64,000 nt of DNA, taken from positions 169,393,830 to 169,457,829 of the forward strand of contig NC_073696.1 of the NCBI RefSeq assembly GCF_029784165.1, in the 5' to 3' direction. This stretch comes from Wyeomyia smithii (taxonomy: Eukaryota; Arthropoda; Insecta; Diptera; Culicidae). The position numbers and the translations under genes were made by a program. Positions within the stretch are counted from its first letter, which is position 1; each line of letters starts with the position of its first letter. The notes under the pieces were generated by a model. The model ran no database searches, was not told where the DNA came from, and saw only the letters and a list, made by a program, of their open reading frames with translations. Below are positions 11,601 to 23,440 of this stretch, piece after piece.

Positions 11601-14600
11601 ACTCAAAGTTATTAATATTTTCCATCAAAAAATATGCGTTTTGCCTTCTCCTAGAAAGGTATAGCAATCACTTGCAAAACCGAGAGTATAAAAGTGCTCC
11701 AAAGGGCCAAATGGCATATATCACTCGACTCAGCTCGACGAGCTGAGCATTTTCTGTATGTGTGTGTGTGTATGTGTGTGTGTGTATGTGCAGATTTTTA
11801 TTCTCACTCACTTTTCTCAGAGATGGCTGGACCGATTTTCATGGAATTAATTGCAAATGAAAGGTCTTGTTGCCCCATAAGACCCTATTGAATTTTATTG
11901 TAATCGGATTTTTAGTTTAGAGGTTATGTTTAAAAATGTGAAAATCATGAAACATCAATATCTCAGAAACTACACAACCGATTTGAACAAAATTGGTCTC
12001 AAAAGAACGGGCTACCTCGAAAACCCTTAAGTTTTGAATTTCATAAAGATTGAACTTGTGGTTCGAAAGTTATGAAAAGAAACGTGTTCTGAAGACTGTT
12101 TAATCTCTCACATGTTTCTCAGAGATGGCTGTACCGATTTTCATGAAATCAGTGTCAAATGGAAGGTCTAGTTGCCCCATAAGACCCTATTGATTTGTTT
12201 TGCGACCGGACTATTACTTTGCCTGTTATGTTTTTAAAAATGTGAAATCCAGCTATGCAAAGGAACATATTCCGAAAACGACTTGGACTCACTCACTTTT
12301 CTCAGAGATTGCCGACCCGATTTCCACAAAATTAGTGTCAAATGAATGGTCCAGCTGCCTCAGAAGACCCTATTCAATTTTACTGTAATCGAACTGTAAC
12401 TTCATTTGTAATGTGTCGAACTTAAGCAACCGTTATGTATTAAATTGTTAATAAAACAACGAAAGTCTATTATCTCCAAAATTACATGACTTATTTGAAA
12501 ATAACTAGTGTCATACGAACGAGTCATCTCTCAAACTTACAAATAACAAACTTCATAACAATTTGATATGTGGCTCAAAAGTTATGGAAAGAAGAGAAAA
12601 TCAAAGACTATTTAAAACTATACCTGCTTTGATCGATATATGTGGCCTCAACATAATTTAAATGTGGTTTCGTACTATTTGAACGTTCCAAGTTCATTGA
12701 TTCCTTGCGGTTTGTTTGAAGTCTGCAAATGCACACGAATCGGCCATAGGATATGATCAAAGTCAATAACAAATCGTTTGAAATGATTGGTTCTATCGAA
12801 ATGACAACATCCTCGTCTTTTGGCTTCTGTACATCGCCTTAATTCTGAATATATTCATATTGGGTGGTATTCTATCATTATCAGCAGACTTTCTGGCATC
12901 AATCTGACACCGGAAATACCCATATTGGGAGGTATTTTTGGTTGTTTTCCAGAAACTAAAAGTGGTCGTCTTCAAATTCAAAATAGTGTCCAGGGTCAAT
13001 GTTTGGTTTCTATGCATCATCACGTTTACTGAAATATCCATGTTGAGTATTATTCGGTCATTTCCGACTGTTGCCTATCAGTTGCCATTTAGCAATTTAA
13101 AATGGTGCCTGAGGTCAATTGTTTGCTCCTTGCATCATTCTGGTTCCGAGATACTCATATTGGATAGAATTTTGTTTATTTTAGGCTGTTTTTCACAAAC
13201 CGGTAGTCGCCATCTTTGATTTCAAAATGGTATTTAGGATACTGGTTAAAGAAAAACACATATTGGGTGATATTTGATCACTTTGGACTGTTTTTCAGAA
13301 GCCGAAAGTCGTCATTTTGGACTTTAAAATTGCCTGTGAAATCAATTTCTGTCATCTGGGCGTAGTTCTGGTTCCGAAAACATTCATATTGAATGGTATT
13401 TGGTCATTTCCGGCTGTTTGCCAGACACCGGAAGTCACCATCTTAAAATTCAAGATTGTGTCTGTGATCAATTTTTAGCTTTTGTGCATCTTTCTGGTTC
13501 CAGAAATACTTATATTTAATGGGAATCGTCCATTTCAGGCTGTTTTCCAGAAACCGGAAGTTGCCATCTTACAATTCAAAATGTTGTCTGAAGTTGATTT
13601 GTGCAAATGACCAAATACCACCCATATTGGGTGGTATTTGGTCATTTGCCGCTGTTTTTCCGACACCGGAAGTCGCCATTTTTGATTTCATAATGGCATT
13701 TGGAGACCATTTCTGGATTTTGAACGGCATTCTGGTTAAAGAAAAACTCATAGTGGGTGGTATTTGATCATTTTCTGCTGTTTTCAGAAACCGGAAGTCG
13801 CCATCTTTGAATTTAAAATGCTATCTGTGGTCGATTTTAGCTCCTGTGTATTATTCTAGATCTGGATATTATTACATTGGGTGGAAATCGGCCATTTTTG
13901 GCTGTTTTCCAGAAACCGGATGTTGCCATCTTACAATCCAAAATGTTGTCTGAGGTCGATTATGGAACATATTTGTTACCACTAAAAACATTCACCTGCC
14001 AATATGGTTCCATTTAGTTGATTAGTTCGCGAGATGTGCAGAAATTAGTGAAGAAACATGTACTACCAGAAGAGGGAGGGGCGTAAACCATTATGGACAT
14101 ATTTGTTACCTCTAAAAACATTCACATACCAAATTTGGTTGTATTTTCTTGATTGGTTGTTGAGCTGTGCGAAATTTGTGTTTCATTTTCATGGGATCCC
14201 TCCCTTATAGAAGAGGGAGTCGGGTGTCAAACCATTATGTAAATATTTGTTACCACTAAAAACATTTACCTGCCAAATTTTGTTCCATTTGGTTGATTAG
14301 TTCTCGAGATGTGCACAAATTTGTGTTTCATCCAACTATTATGGACATATTAGTTACCCCTTAAAACATCCACATGCCAAATTCGGTTTCATTTGCTTGG
14401 TTTGTTCTTGAGTTGTGCAGAAATTTATGTTTCATTTGTATAGGACCCCTCCCTTCCAGAAGAGGGAGGGGTCTCAAACTATCATAGGAACCTTTATCGG
14501 CACCAAAAACCCCTACATACAAATTTTCACGTCGATCGGGTCGGTAGTTTTCGAGCCTATATGGATCAGACAGACAGACAGACAGACTTGACTGCATTTT

Positions 14601-14749
14601 TATATGTAAAGATTACAACATCAATATTTTAGAACCTAAAGAGTGAATCTACATTTATTGGATTGAAGCGTTCATGTAAATCTATTTTTACAAATAAAAA
14701 ATTGAATGAGAAAGGCTGGGTCTGACCGCTAGGTGGATTAATTTAGGTT
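8629..14749. mobile_element. Giant 6.1-kb palindromic (foldback) element
   Basis: The left arm (about 8629-11485) and right arm (about 11632-14749) are inverted copies around a ~146-bp spacer. Both termini carry AACCTAAATTAATCCACC in inverted orientation. Each arm holds, from outside in: a unique end, a block of ~115-bp units (near 8820-9260 and 13960-14480), a block of ~135-bp units with CTTCCGGTTTCTGG (near 9290-10190 and 12790-13950), a unique stretch, a block of ~230-bp units with GAGATGGCTGGACCGATTTT (near 10770-11330 and 11815-12400), and a CA/TG run next to the palindrome CTCAGCTCGTCGAGCTGAG. The arms differ by scattered substitutions and unit number, so this is not an assembly mirror. 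No protein is encoded. Clean TSDs were not found. Confidence 0.85.
13603..13649. repeat. Perfect 22-bp-arm hairpin inside the right arm
   Basis: Arms 13603-13624 and 13628-13649 (CAAATGACCAAATACCACCC core) pair perfectly around TAT. The left arm of the giant palindrome has no matching structure, so this is an arm-specific rearrangement between two unit copies. Confidence 0.88.
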
Positions 14750-15344
14750 TTCATTTGTATGTCATTCTTTTTGGGGCAAACATAAAAAATATCTCTTGGT
14801 CTCATTTTGAAGGGCATACTTGACTCTATAAATGGATGAACTTTTAGAAATATGTTATTTTTTTAATTTGAGTAAATTCAATTTAAAAACAAGCCGAAAA
14901 TTTCAATAATTTTATACATTATGCATATAAAAGCACCCAGATTAATTTTTTGGTATTTTTTCTTATAACTAGACGTAATTACCTTTAATTTGACCCAAAA
15001 AGATCGAAAATCGATCAACTGGTTCTAAAATTATGAATTTTTTTAAAGTTAAATACATCGAATATAGCCGTTTCACGGTGCTCCCACAGACCGTTATTAT
15101 AACATAAAATGCACCAAAAAATCTGAGTGCACCATTCGATTTGTTATGACGTCCGCAATCTCTGATCAAAATTTCAAAATCATCGTACGATACATTTTTG
15201 AGTAATGCCCTTTGGAAGGTCGTAAAGTACAAAAAGTGATATAAAAACGACGAAATACTTATTATAAAGCACGTATTTAACCACCATTTTATGAAATAAC
15301 TTCCAAAATAGTTTCTACACATTCAAAGGGGAAATGAAGACACT
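14750..15344. other. Unassigned AT-rich spacer
   Basis: Lies between the giant palindrome and the long-TIR transposon. The 117-codon minus-strand frame at 14969-15322 has no recognisable domain and is AT-driven. Confidence 0.35.
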
Positions 15345-15390
15345 CTGGAACAAAATCATTTCAAATGACCTGGAAATACGCGAAAATTTA

Positions 15391-15894
15391 ATCGACCATT
15401 TTTGATTTGAATGAAACTTTGCACACGTATTCGGCTTAGCAAACTGAGCATTTTTCACAGATGGAGAGATTTTTACACCCATGAGTTACATTCTAAAAGG
15501 GCGTATGTCTTTTGGCATAGGTTTTATTCGAAGCATTGTAGTCCAGAAACCGTTGGTTGTATAAAAAAACTGTCTGAGAATGAGTTGTAGGGTATTAAAA
15601 ATGCATCAATTAAAATTATACACTGTACAAAAAAATTCTTTTTGACCAAAAAAATAAAAGTAAACATTAAATTTCAATTTAAAAAAAGAGTTGATTTTTT
15701 TTATTTATTTTTTTAATAAACTTGACGTTAAAACGGAACTTTCAACAAAAAATCCAGGATGGAGAAATGAAAAATATTTTTTTTATGGTAAATTTATTTT
15801 TTTATAAAAATTCTAATTCAAACATTTTTCAAAAAAAAAAAATAATCTGATGATTCTAAAAGATGCAGAGAGTTATTTTAAAACAAAAAGCTCC
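15391..15894. repeat. Left terminal inverted repeat of copy 1
   Basis: About 500 bp, complementary to about 18500-19060 with scattered mismatches and homopolymer indels. It ends abruptly at AAAAAGCTCCTG, where other arms read AAAAGCTCTTGGTAGT; this marks the internal-deletion junction. Confidence 0.82.
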
Positions 15895-16384
15895 TGTTTC
15901 AAAATCTAAACGGCTTGGGCAATGTTCACATTTGCGCGAGATAACAATATTTGGATCGTGTAGTTGAGCTACATAATAGTTGTTCAAAGTAAGATATAGA
16001 ATAATTTTGGAATGAATATTTCTTTAGACTGTGTATCACCAATTCAGTATTCTCGTGATCAGTACAAACACAAATATTACGAGATCCTGAGCTTCCAAGT
16101 AATTTACAATGCTTAGGTTTCAAAGCTCTAAAAGACGTCAACCCAATATCAGTTTTGCTGATATCTTTAAAATAAACGTAAGCCTCACGAATTGAATTCA
16201 TTGAGAGTCGCTTTTGCACATGCTGTCGCTTACCATCTTTTCTCACTGAAACGTATTCCCTTTGCCCTGGCATGGCTCTACTGACCTGGTCACTGTCATA
16301 AAACTGCAATACCTCGTTTTTTACTTCCAAGGGCAATCCATGTCCAAGCCTCACGTCAGGAATAGCCAATATTCCACTAACCTC

Positions 16385-17270
16385 TGTCACCTCAGCTACT
16401 CAACCAGGTGAGCAATGTCTCTCTATCACTCTCGAACACCTTCTCCAAGGGTTGCAAAGGTTCTCAGGGTCGGCCGATATGACGAAAATAGCAGTTGGGT
16501 TTTACATGCACTCTATATTTACGATAAGGGGGGGCTTAACCTGACTCTACTCTACCACGTGGCATTTTTATCTTAACTAAGTACATGCATTTTTATCTTA
16601 GGTCTATACACATGCTAATTACATACAATCTCTCTGAAGAACTCTGCTACCGATGCTGGCTGCTCTGTAGCTCGGCAACCTATGCCGTCACGTCGACGAT
16701 ACCGCTGTCTGCTGGCTGTTCCCGCAACTTTCCTCCTCCCAGGCCGCAACCATTGGGGAATTCAGCGAACCTTCGCCGTCCCACGGCTCGTTCGCTCGTC
16801 TTGCTTATTGGTCCGAATCCAAATGACTTCGGTGACTGACGTACTGTCTACGCTTGGTGTTGATGGTAAAGATGGCGTAGCTTGTAGGTCGATCGCACGG
16901 AGGGCTTGCACGTGGCCAAGGTACAACCCCTACGACGAAGCGATATTGCAAATTCTGGGTCCTGATTCACTCTCCTCATTTGATCTTTGAGGTTGCGTGT
17001 ACAAACACTAGCCCTTTCAAGGCTTTTCTGGCTTTTAACTTTAAAACTGGTCTGGGCTTATCGAGCGATCAATTTGGAATAACTGACGATAGCTCGCCAA
17101 TATCGGATGTGCCTGATGATCCGCTGATCTTAGCCCCTGCTTCGGGTTTCATCGGGTATGGTTATAGCATCGTTGTTCTAAATCGAGGTGTTACGGCAGT
17201 GCGATATTCTCATGCCCCCTGTGGTAACTTTAGCAGTTATCACCGACGGCTTCTAACTGAAACGGTTACA
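16385..17270 (-). mobile_element. Probable solo LTR (886 bp)
   Basis: Interrupts the transposase-like frame between ...RRISDV and ...VSGILAIPD. On the minus strand it runs TGTAACC ... GGTGACA, an imperfect TGT...ACA terminus of LTR type. Flanking 5-mers agree only imperfectly (ACCTC and ACATC). There is no gag or pol frame. The alternative is unclassified inserted DNA. Confidence 0.42.
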
Positions 17271-17882
17271 CATCTGATATGCGCCGAGGCTGTTTCACAA
17301 TGTATTTCGTTGTTTCAAACTTTTCTGTTACCGTTTGTTGGTTCCAAAATTTCGGTACAACCGAAAGTATTCTTATTTTTTTTCCCTCAAGCATTCAAGC
17401 GCAGTAAATTTTTCTTGTAACTGCAAAATCATCTCGTCAAAGTCTTTTGCTTTACGTTTCAATAAATCCAGGTCTTCTTCAGCATCAAAATCAAAAATGT
17501 TTTTTCTTATACCGTCACTAATGTGCAGATACTTTTTTTAGGATATTTTTCCTGATTGAGCTTTGCCAGTGATATCGGTGAAACGTTGATTCCAGCTAGG
17601 CCTTTCTTGAGAATATGATGATACGATTGATGGTATCTCCGCCAATTCGTATACATGCAGATAGTTGCAACTTCGTCGGTAGAATGTTTCTTCCACATCC
17701 TGATGTTGATGGTTCCATGAATGAATTGTGTGGATGCTCTTCGAGATCAAATTCATCTTTCACTTCGATACAATATGATCTACACGAATCATAAATCGAT
17801 AAAGACGTATTAAAATGAGCTTGACAGTTCAATATTTTTAATTTTGCAATAACGTTTTCGTTAAATTTACGTAAGCTTGATG

Positions 17883-18086
17883 CAATGAGTATAAAAGAGA
17901 GGTGAGGAGGAAATTTACTAACACTTGCACGCGCCCCTCTGCTCGCCCCCCTCGCCAAGAGTTGATGCCAAATAGTGAGGTAGCTATTTGGATTTACCAT
18001 TGAGATCCTCTAGTTGTTTACATTTGAAGCATTTACTAATAGTAGAAAAATGCACTCTCCTCCTCACCTCTCTTTTATGCTCATTG
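17883..18086. mobile_element. 204-bp MITE with 9-bp TSD
   Basis: Ends are 28-bp inverted repeats beginning CAATGAGTATAAAAGAGAGG with one mismatch. The flanks are perfect 9-bp direct repeats AGCTTGATG (17874-17882 and 18087-18095). Copy 2 has no insertion at the corresponding codons. TSD length would fit Mutator-like or Merlin-like elements. Confidence 0.85.
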
Positions 18087-18389
18087 AGCTTGATGAGCAC
18101 CGATGATCAGGAAAGGGTTTACAGCACTTGGGTTTGGTGTATTTCATTTTCACTTTATCCATCTTCACAAAATGCAAACTGTTACTAACACTTCTTAAGA
18201 AGTGCAATCGTGTTTATAGACGAAAACAGATATTAGAGGATATTGGTAGCGTACTTTACAAGTGGGTAGTGTTGCACGACACGCATATATTTTTATAAAA
18301 CATTCGGCAAAGGGGAACGTGTAGGTAAGCTAAGGCACAGCGCCTGAGTTATTTATCCAATCGATTTGTTGTCAAAGAATGAATTGTAT

Positions 18390-19070
18390 ATTTTTGATCA
18401 AGCATTCCAATGAACGTATGGTTTTTGCTGGTGAACCACGGACAAATAAAAACAAACGTGTATTTTCCTAAATTTTAATAGTTTTTCGAGCTTGAATTCA
18501 AATAACTCGAAAACCAATGCCTTTAGAATGTTTACTACCAAGAGCTTTGTGATTTAAAATGACTCTATGCATCTTTTAAAATCATCAGAATAATTTTTTT
18601 TAAATGTTTGATTAGAATTTTTATAATTTTTATAAAAATAAATCTACCATAGAAAAAAATATTTTCATTTCTCCATCCTGGACTTTTTTTTTAAGTTGCG
18701 TTTTAACGTCAAGTTTATTTTAAAAAAAATAAAAAAAACTCGACTCTTTTTTTTAATTGAAATCTAATATTTATTTTTAATTTTCTTTAGGTAAAAAAAA
18801 ATTTTTTTGTACAGTGTATAATTTTTTTATGATGCATTTTTAATTTCCCTCATTCTCAGACAGTTTTTCTATACAACCAACGGTTTCTGGACTACAATGC
18901 TTCGAATAAAACCTATGCCAAAAGACATACGCCCTATTAGAATATACCTCATGGGTGTAAAAAATCTCTCCATCTGTGAAAAATGCTCAGTTTGCTAAGC
19001 CAAATACGTGTGCAAAGTTTAATTCAAATCAAAAATGGTCGATATCCGACCATCGGTCATTTGGCGCGAT
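18390..19070. repeat. Right terminal inverted repeat of copy 1
   Basis: About 680 bp, matching the left arm of copy 2 (59081-59780) in inverted orientation over its full length, and the shorter left arm of copy 1. Confidence 0.82.
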
Positions 19071-19243
19071 TTGTCTCTCTGACAACACACACACACTAAA
19101 CAAGACCGCGTTGCTACTGAGACATGTTACCAACCGGGCAAGTTATTTGTTTACGCCGAAAGCAAAATTTGGAAAGCTAGCTGATACTGGGGCAGCCCGC
19201 TACTGCTACTGCCGCAGTCCGCTACGCTATGGTTAACTAAGTT

Positions 19244-19390
19244 CACTAAAGTCGCTTTTCACGCGGGGGATACGTGCCGCGTTGAAAAAATTGCGTTAAT
19301 TCCGGAATCCGCGTAAAAAAACCGCGTAAACTCCGGAATCCGCGTAAAAAAAAGCAGCGTAAAAAAACCGCGTAAAAAGCGACCTTAGTG
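19244..19390. mobile_element. ACGCGGATTCCGG-repeat MITE, short copy
   Basis: Ends CACTAAAGTCGC and GCGACCTTAGTG are inverted. The interior is made of repeated CCGCGTAAAAAAACCGCG and TTCCGGAATCC units. A TA follows the right end; the left flank reads TT. Same family as 45589-45913 and 46423-46748, probably a Tc1/mariner-type MITE. Confidence 0.75.
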
Positions 19391-19454
19391 TATACTATTC
19401 TTTCGACCTTTCTTAGCGAAAGCCAGAAGCGACCAATCAGAGGACGTTTTTTTA

Positions 19455-19515
19455 AGGGGGGGATTTGTTAGTAGCTTAAGTATTTATGATAAATATTAGT
19501 AAGTAATGAGTATGT
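19455..19515 (-). mobile_element. Tiny Juan/Jockey-like 3' UTR remnant
   Basis: TTGTTAGTAGCTTAAGTATT and the following bases resemble the 3' UTR of the minus-strand Jockey-like element at about 45290-45320. The match is too short for certainty. Confidence 0.4.
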
Positions 19516-19535
19516 GTGTCCAATCACAAATGGTG

Positions 19536-22190
19536 AGACAGAGTGGTCTAAAGACCATTTTTTTCAAAAATGAGTTGTACACAAACCGCATCTACTCAAG
19601 AAGCTGAAGTTAGGAGACTAGAAAAATTTCGAAAAATCGAACTTTAAAGCTGATTTATACTATGTTGAAATTTCGTCCGAACAGAGTGGTCTATGTACAT
19701 AAATCGAGGTAATACCGTCATGTAATATGTGACATGTAACATGTTACATGTGATATGTAACTTGTCTTTTGTCCTGCAACATGTTACACGTGGCATGCCA
19801 TGTACATCCTATAACATGTGACACTAGCCATTTTGTACGAGTTAAGGTCATTTTTATTAATGTTTTTGTACATAGACCACTCTGTTCCGTAACGATACGA
19901 GGATTCCAGTGAAATATATATGAAGTCAGAGTGGTCTATGTACATTGGTACGGTAAAATCACTTATTTCACCAAAAAAATGGTAATAAAATTATTATTCA
20001 CATGCTAAACCACTTCATAACCTTTACATTTTGTTTGAAAGAATCCGTTGAACAGAATTTTATTCAGAGATTTTTCGTAAATTGCTTCTCCTGACAGATT
20101 TGCTCGATGGCACATAGACCACTCTGTTCCGCAACGGCTCATTTTTCGGGACTCGTAAGTAATCTACGTAGAACACTGTATTCTACGTTTTCTACGGTAG
20201 AAAACCTCTTGCAAGTAGAAAACTCTCAAACACTCGAAAATTCACAGTATGAGTCATAAAATGCCATTAGCTGCGCTGATTAGGTCTATTTAAGTAACCG
20301 GACAATTAATATATCAAAAAAAAAAAAAAAAGAAACACGAAGAAGCAAGAAAGTATTTTCCCGGACTATTTTGTGATTATGGCGAACCAAGCAATGATAA
20401 AGTTCAACGGTTCAACAACATATTTGTTGTCATCCAAAAATGCTAATGAAAGCAAAATCGCATAATATACGTCACATACAAAATCAGTGCAACAGCAAAG
20501 GCGCAACTAAGGCCTGATTTCTACAAAACTATGCTATAGCTGTCAAATCTCATATATATATAGAGCGTACCCAACATCTCAATGGTTCATGGTTCGCCTG
20601 GGTACAGTATTACTCAGTTTTGAATTAAGTAATTACGCATTTTTTGGGTTTTGAATTGCTACTCAGTTTGATTTACAAATTTATATAAAGTTTCGAAGAT
20701 AAAATAAACATACCTGAGTTTGTTGTTTGTACTGGCTAGAAAGCCCTAGAATATTTTGCAAACGGGCGGTATTTCTAATCTGAAAACTTATGCAACACAT
20801 CAAAACAAATTCAATCGATGGAGATTAAAAGCAACGATTTTAAATGTCAAATTCGTTCTTAGTTCACACCAAATAATCATCACAATTTAAAATAAGTAAT
20901 ATTTTTAAACTTAAATTTCGTTCATTCTTCATGTAATTCACCACAAAAATCTCTTCGCAGGTTTTCGTAAAATATTCGTAGAATACTCGTTTTTGATTAG
21001 GTATTCTACCAGAGGTATTCTACGTAGAAAATTCGTCGAAAACTACATGAGGTTTTCTACATGACATCCCTGCTTACGAATACATAAAATATCGTTTAAC
21101 ATAGAAAAACCTTTGAATTAATATCAATCGAAAAAAATCAACCAAAATTACAGCCATTCAGGCGCTTTGGGTGCTTAGGAAAATTCCCTGCAAAACAGTT
21201 GCAAACTGCTAAGAATAGGTTCGAGGAGATTGAAATAGTGTCCCTGGATTGGGAACATTGATTGATCATTGTTAAAGTTTGCTATCCCAGTTTTAGAATC
21301 TGAAAACAAGTGCTGACAGACAAAAAATAGAGAACAAATTGATATAATAATGTTTAAATTTCACCCAAAACATTTCGAGTATTTCGTCTCAATACACAGG
21401 CGGCTCCTAAAACTGTTTAAAATATGTTTCCAACCCCACCTACAATGCACACTATTTCCAAAGCTAAAAAAACGTGATCGAAATTGTTTTGACCCAAAAG
21501 AATTAATTTTAGAGCTATAGTGTCCTCAGCAAAGCTCTGAGTAAAATTCAGTTTAACGGATTCTTTCAAACAAAATGTTCTAATATAATGGCTATGAAGT
21601 GGTTTAACATGTGAATACATGAAATTACCATTTTTTTGGCGAAATAAGTGATTTTACCGTACCAATGTACATAGACCACTCTGACTTCATATATATTTCA
21701 CTGGAATCCTCGTATCGTTTCAGAACAGAGTGGTCTATGTACATAAACATAAATAAAAATGACGTTACCTCGTCTAAAATGGCTAGTGTCACATGTTATA
21801 TGATGTACATGGCATGCCACATGTAACATGTGACGTGTAACATTACATGTAACACAACATGTCACATATTACATGATATTTGACATGTTACATTTTTCAT
21901 GTTACATTACGTGTAACATGTTATAAATCACGTGTAACATGTTACAGGGCAAGTGACAAGTTACATATCACATGTAATATGTTACATGTCACATGTTACA
22001 TGATGGTATTACCTCGATTTATGCACATAGACCACTCTGTTCCGAAACAGAATGGCCATTATGTTTCGGCCGAAATTTAGACATGGTATAAATCAGCTTT
22101 AAAGTTCGATTTTTCGAAATTTTTCTAGTCTCCTAACTTCAGCTTCTTGAGTAGATGCGGTTTATGTAAAAAACTCATTTCCGCAACAGC
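19536..22190. mobile_element. 2.65-kb palindromic element with recurrent 19-bp motif
   Basis: The left arm (about 19565-20080) and right arm (about 21500-22190) are inverted. Both carry AACCGCATCTACTCAAGAAG, an ACATGT/ACATGTTACATG-rich segment, and copies of CAGAGTGGTCTATGTACAT in alternating orientation (19539, 19682, 19869, 19927, 20112, 21667, 21725, 22025). The ACATGT segment is much expanded in the right arm (about 21786-22010). A second inverted element is nested in the centre. No coding sequence. Confidence 0.78.
20150..21080. mobile_element. Nested inverted-repeat element
   Basis: Left part (TCTACGTAGAACACTGTATT ... GTAGAAAACCTCTTGC) and right part (GGTATTCTACGTAGAAAATT ... GAGGTTTTCTACATGAC) are inverted around an AT-rich centre. 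The right end ACATCCCTG resembles a hAT terminus, but matching 8-mers were not found, so boundaries are approximate. Confidence 0.5.
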
Positions 22191-22204
22191 TCAATTATCC
22201 TCCA

Positions 22205-23440
22205 TATTATAACTTGTCTCATTTTTGCATATAAAAATCCACTTTGTTCGGCAAAGCTTTATCACGTCCTATAAGAAACAACTTTGCCAAAGACACCATA
22301 CTTCTATCTGCTTATTTGAATGGACTTTTGTGGAGTTTTCTATACATTGCCATTAAAAATCTCTTCTGTTCTGTTCTTGAAAATAAATAGTAAACGTACT
22401 ATTTATTTTCAACAACTTTTCAATGTTCTACAATATTGTTTGCTATAACCAAACAAACAATTTTATCAAAGAAAGTTGTTTCACCTCTCATACATTAATG
22501 TTTATTGACGATTTTTATCAAAATCATGCACTAATTCATTAACAAATATCTCCCCAAAATTTGCAAATATCTGCAGACAAAATTTCATTATAATAAAGTA
22601 TGAGTAAAACATTCTTTAACCCAGATATAGGCATTTTCTCTCGCTGTCTATTGCATTCTCTCTGTGTAGATATCTGTTAGTAGTATTCTAAAAAAAATCT
22701 TTACTAACTTAATAAATATAAGACATAACAATAAACTTTCTTTGGTAAGCTTGCGTGTTTTATTATAGTAAACAACATTGTAGAGCATAGAAAAATTTTG
22801 AAAAATCATTATAAAATGTTATATTACAAAAAAAAGTTTTTTAGGGGCATTCTATAACAACACTCAACAACAGTACATTCAAATTGATCTGCAGATGTAC
22901 GGTATCTTTAACAAAGTTGTTACTTATAAAATTTGGTACAATTTTGCCGGACAAAAAGAATTTATATATGCAAGAATGAGCAAAACAAAATTCGTTCCTC
23001 ACTTTTAGGTAGATTAATCACAAAACGCCAATTTCTATGAAATGAAGAATAAATAATAAAACAACTTTGCTCATGACACTAAGACATAAAAACAAGTTTT
23101 TTGGTAAAAGTAATTAGTATAAATTAGTGCATTTTATTAATAAAAATCGCCAATAACCAAAAACATATGTGAGATAAATATAAACTTTTTCGGAGAAACT
23201 TTTTGTTTCGTTATAGCAAAAAATATTGTAGAACATTAAAAAATTGTAGAAAATCACTATAAAAAGTTGAATAAAAACAATTGATTTTTAGGAGTAACCT
23301 ATAGAAAACTCCACAAAAGTCCACTTTAATAGGTATATAGAAGTATGATGTCTTCGACAAAGTTGTTTCTTTTGAATTGTGCTACAACTTTGTTGAACAA
23401 AGTGGAATTTTATATTCCAAATTGAGAAAAGTAATTTCTC
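22205..23440. repeat. Inverted/tandem AACTTTG-rich repeat cluster
   Basis: The segment at about 22224-22540 is inverted relative to about 23090-23440; both include GGACTTTTGTGGAGTTTTCT or its complement. A third unit at about 22845-22970 lies in the same orientation as 23286-23420. These are non-coding dispersed repeats with ACAACTTTG(C/T)C(A/G)AAGAC cores. Confidence 0.65.

Larger units (their letters stand above)
15896..18162 (-). pseudogene. Transposase-like gene, N-terminal half, broken
   Basis: The start ATG is at 18162 (MDKVKM), matching MNKVKM in copy 2. Pieces in order: an N-terminal cysteine/histidine cluster (KCCKPFPDHRC), a region down to about 17400 with several frameshifts, a helix-turn-helix-like stretch ending at about 17271 (ILSVVPKFWNQQ), then 16384-15926 carrying GILAIPDVRLGHGL, FYDSDQVSRAMPGQREY and GSSGSRNICVCTDHEN. 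A one-base frameshift near 15925 precedes a Cys pair (CEHCPSRL). I recognise this layout as a widespread uncharacterised arthropod/hydrozoan protein family, from memory and without a name. The C-terminal half is absent here but present in copy 2. It is interrupted by insertions at 17883-18086 and 16385-17270. Confidence 0.72.
15345..19070 (-). mobile_element. Long-TIR DNA transposon, copy 1 (N-terminal half of gene kept)
   Basis: Inverted arms at about 15391-15894 and 18400-19060 share CGACCATTTTTGATTTG, GGCATAGGTTTTATTCGAAG, CCAGGATGGAGAAAT and GATGCAGAGAG. The same arms flank copy 2 (59081-62927), where they run to about 0.7 kb. Between them lies a minus-strand gene starting at 18162. This copy has lost the C-terminal half of the gene and the inner left TIR; the junction is at about 15894. 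It also carries two later insertions, a 204-bp MITE and an ~886-bp LTR-like unit. The outer ends resemble ATCGCGCCAAATGACC, but no TSD was resolved. The superfamily is unassigned. Confidence 0.8.

Noticed and set aside
8629..14749. Assembly artefact (mirror duplication at a contig join)
   Set aside because: The arms differ by many substitutions, unit-number differences and an arm-specific hairpin, and have a unique spacer.
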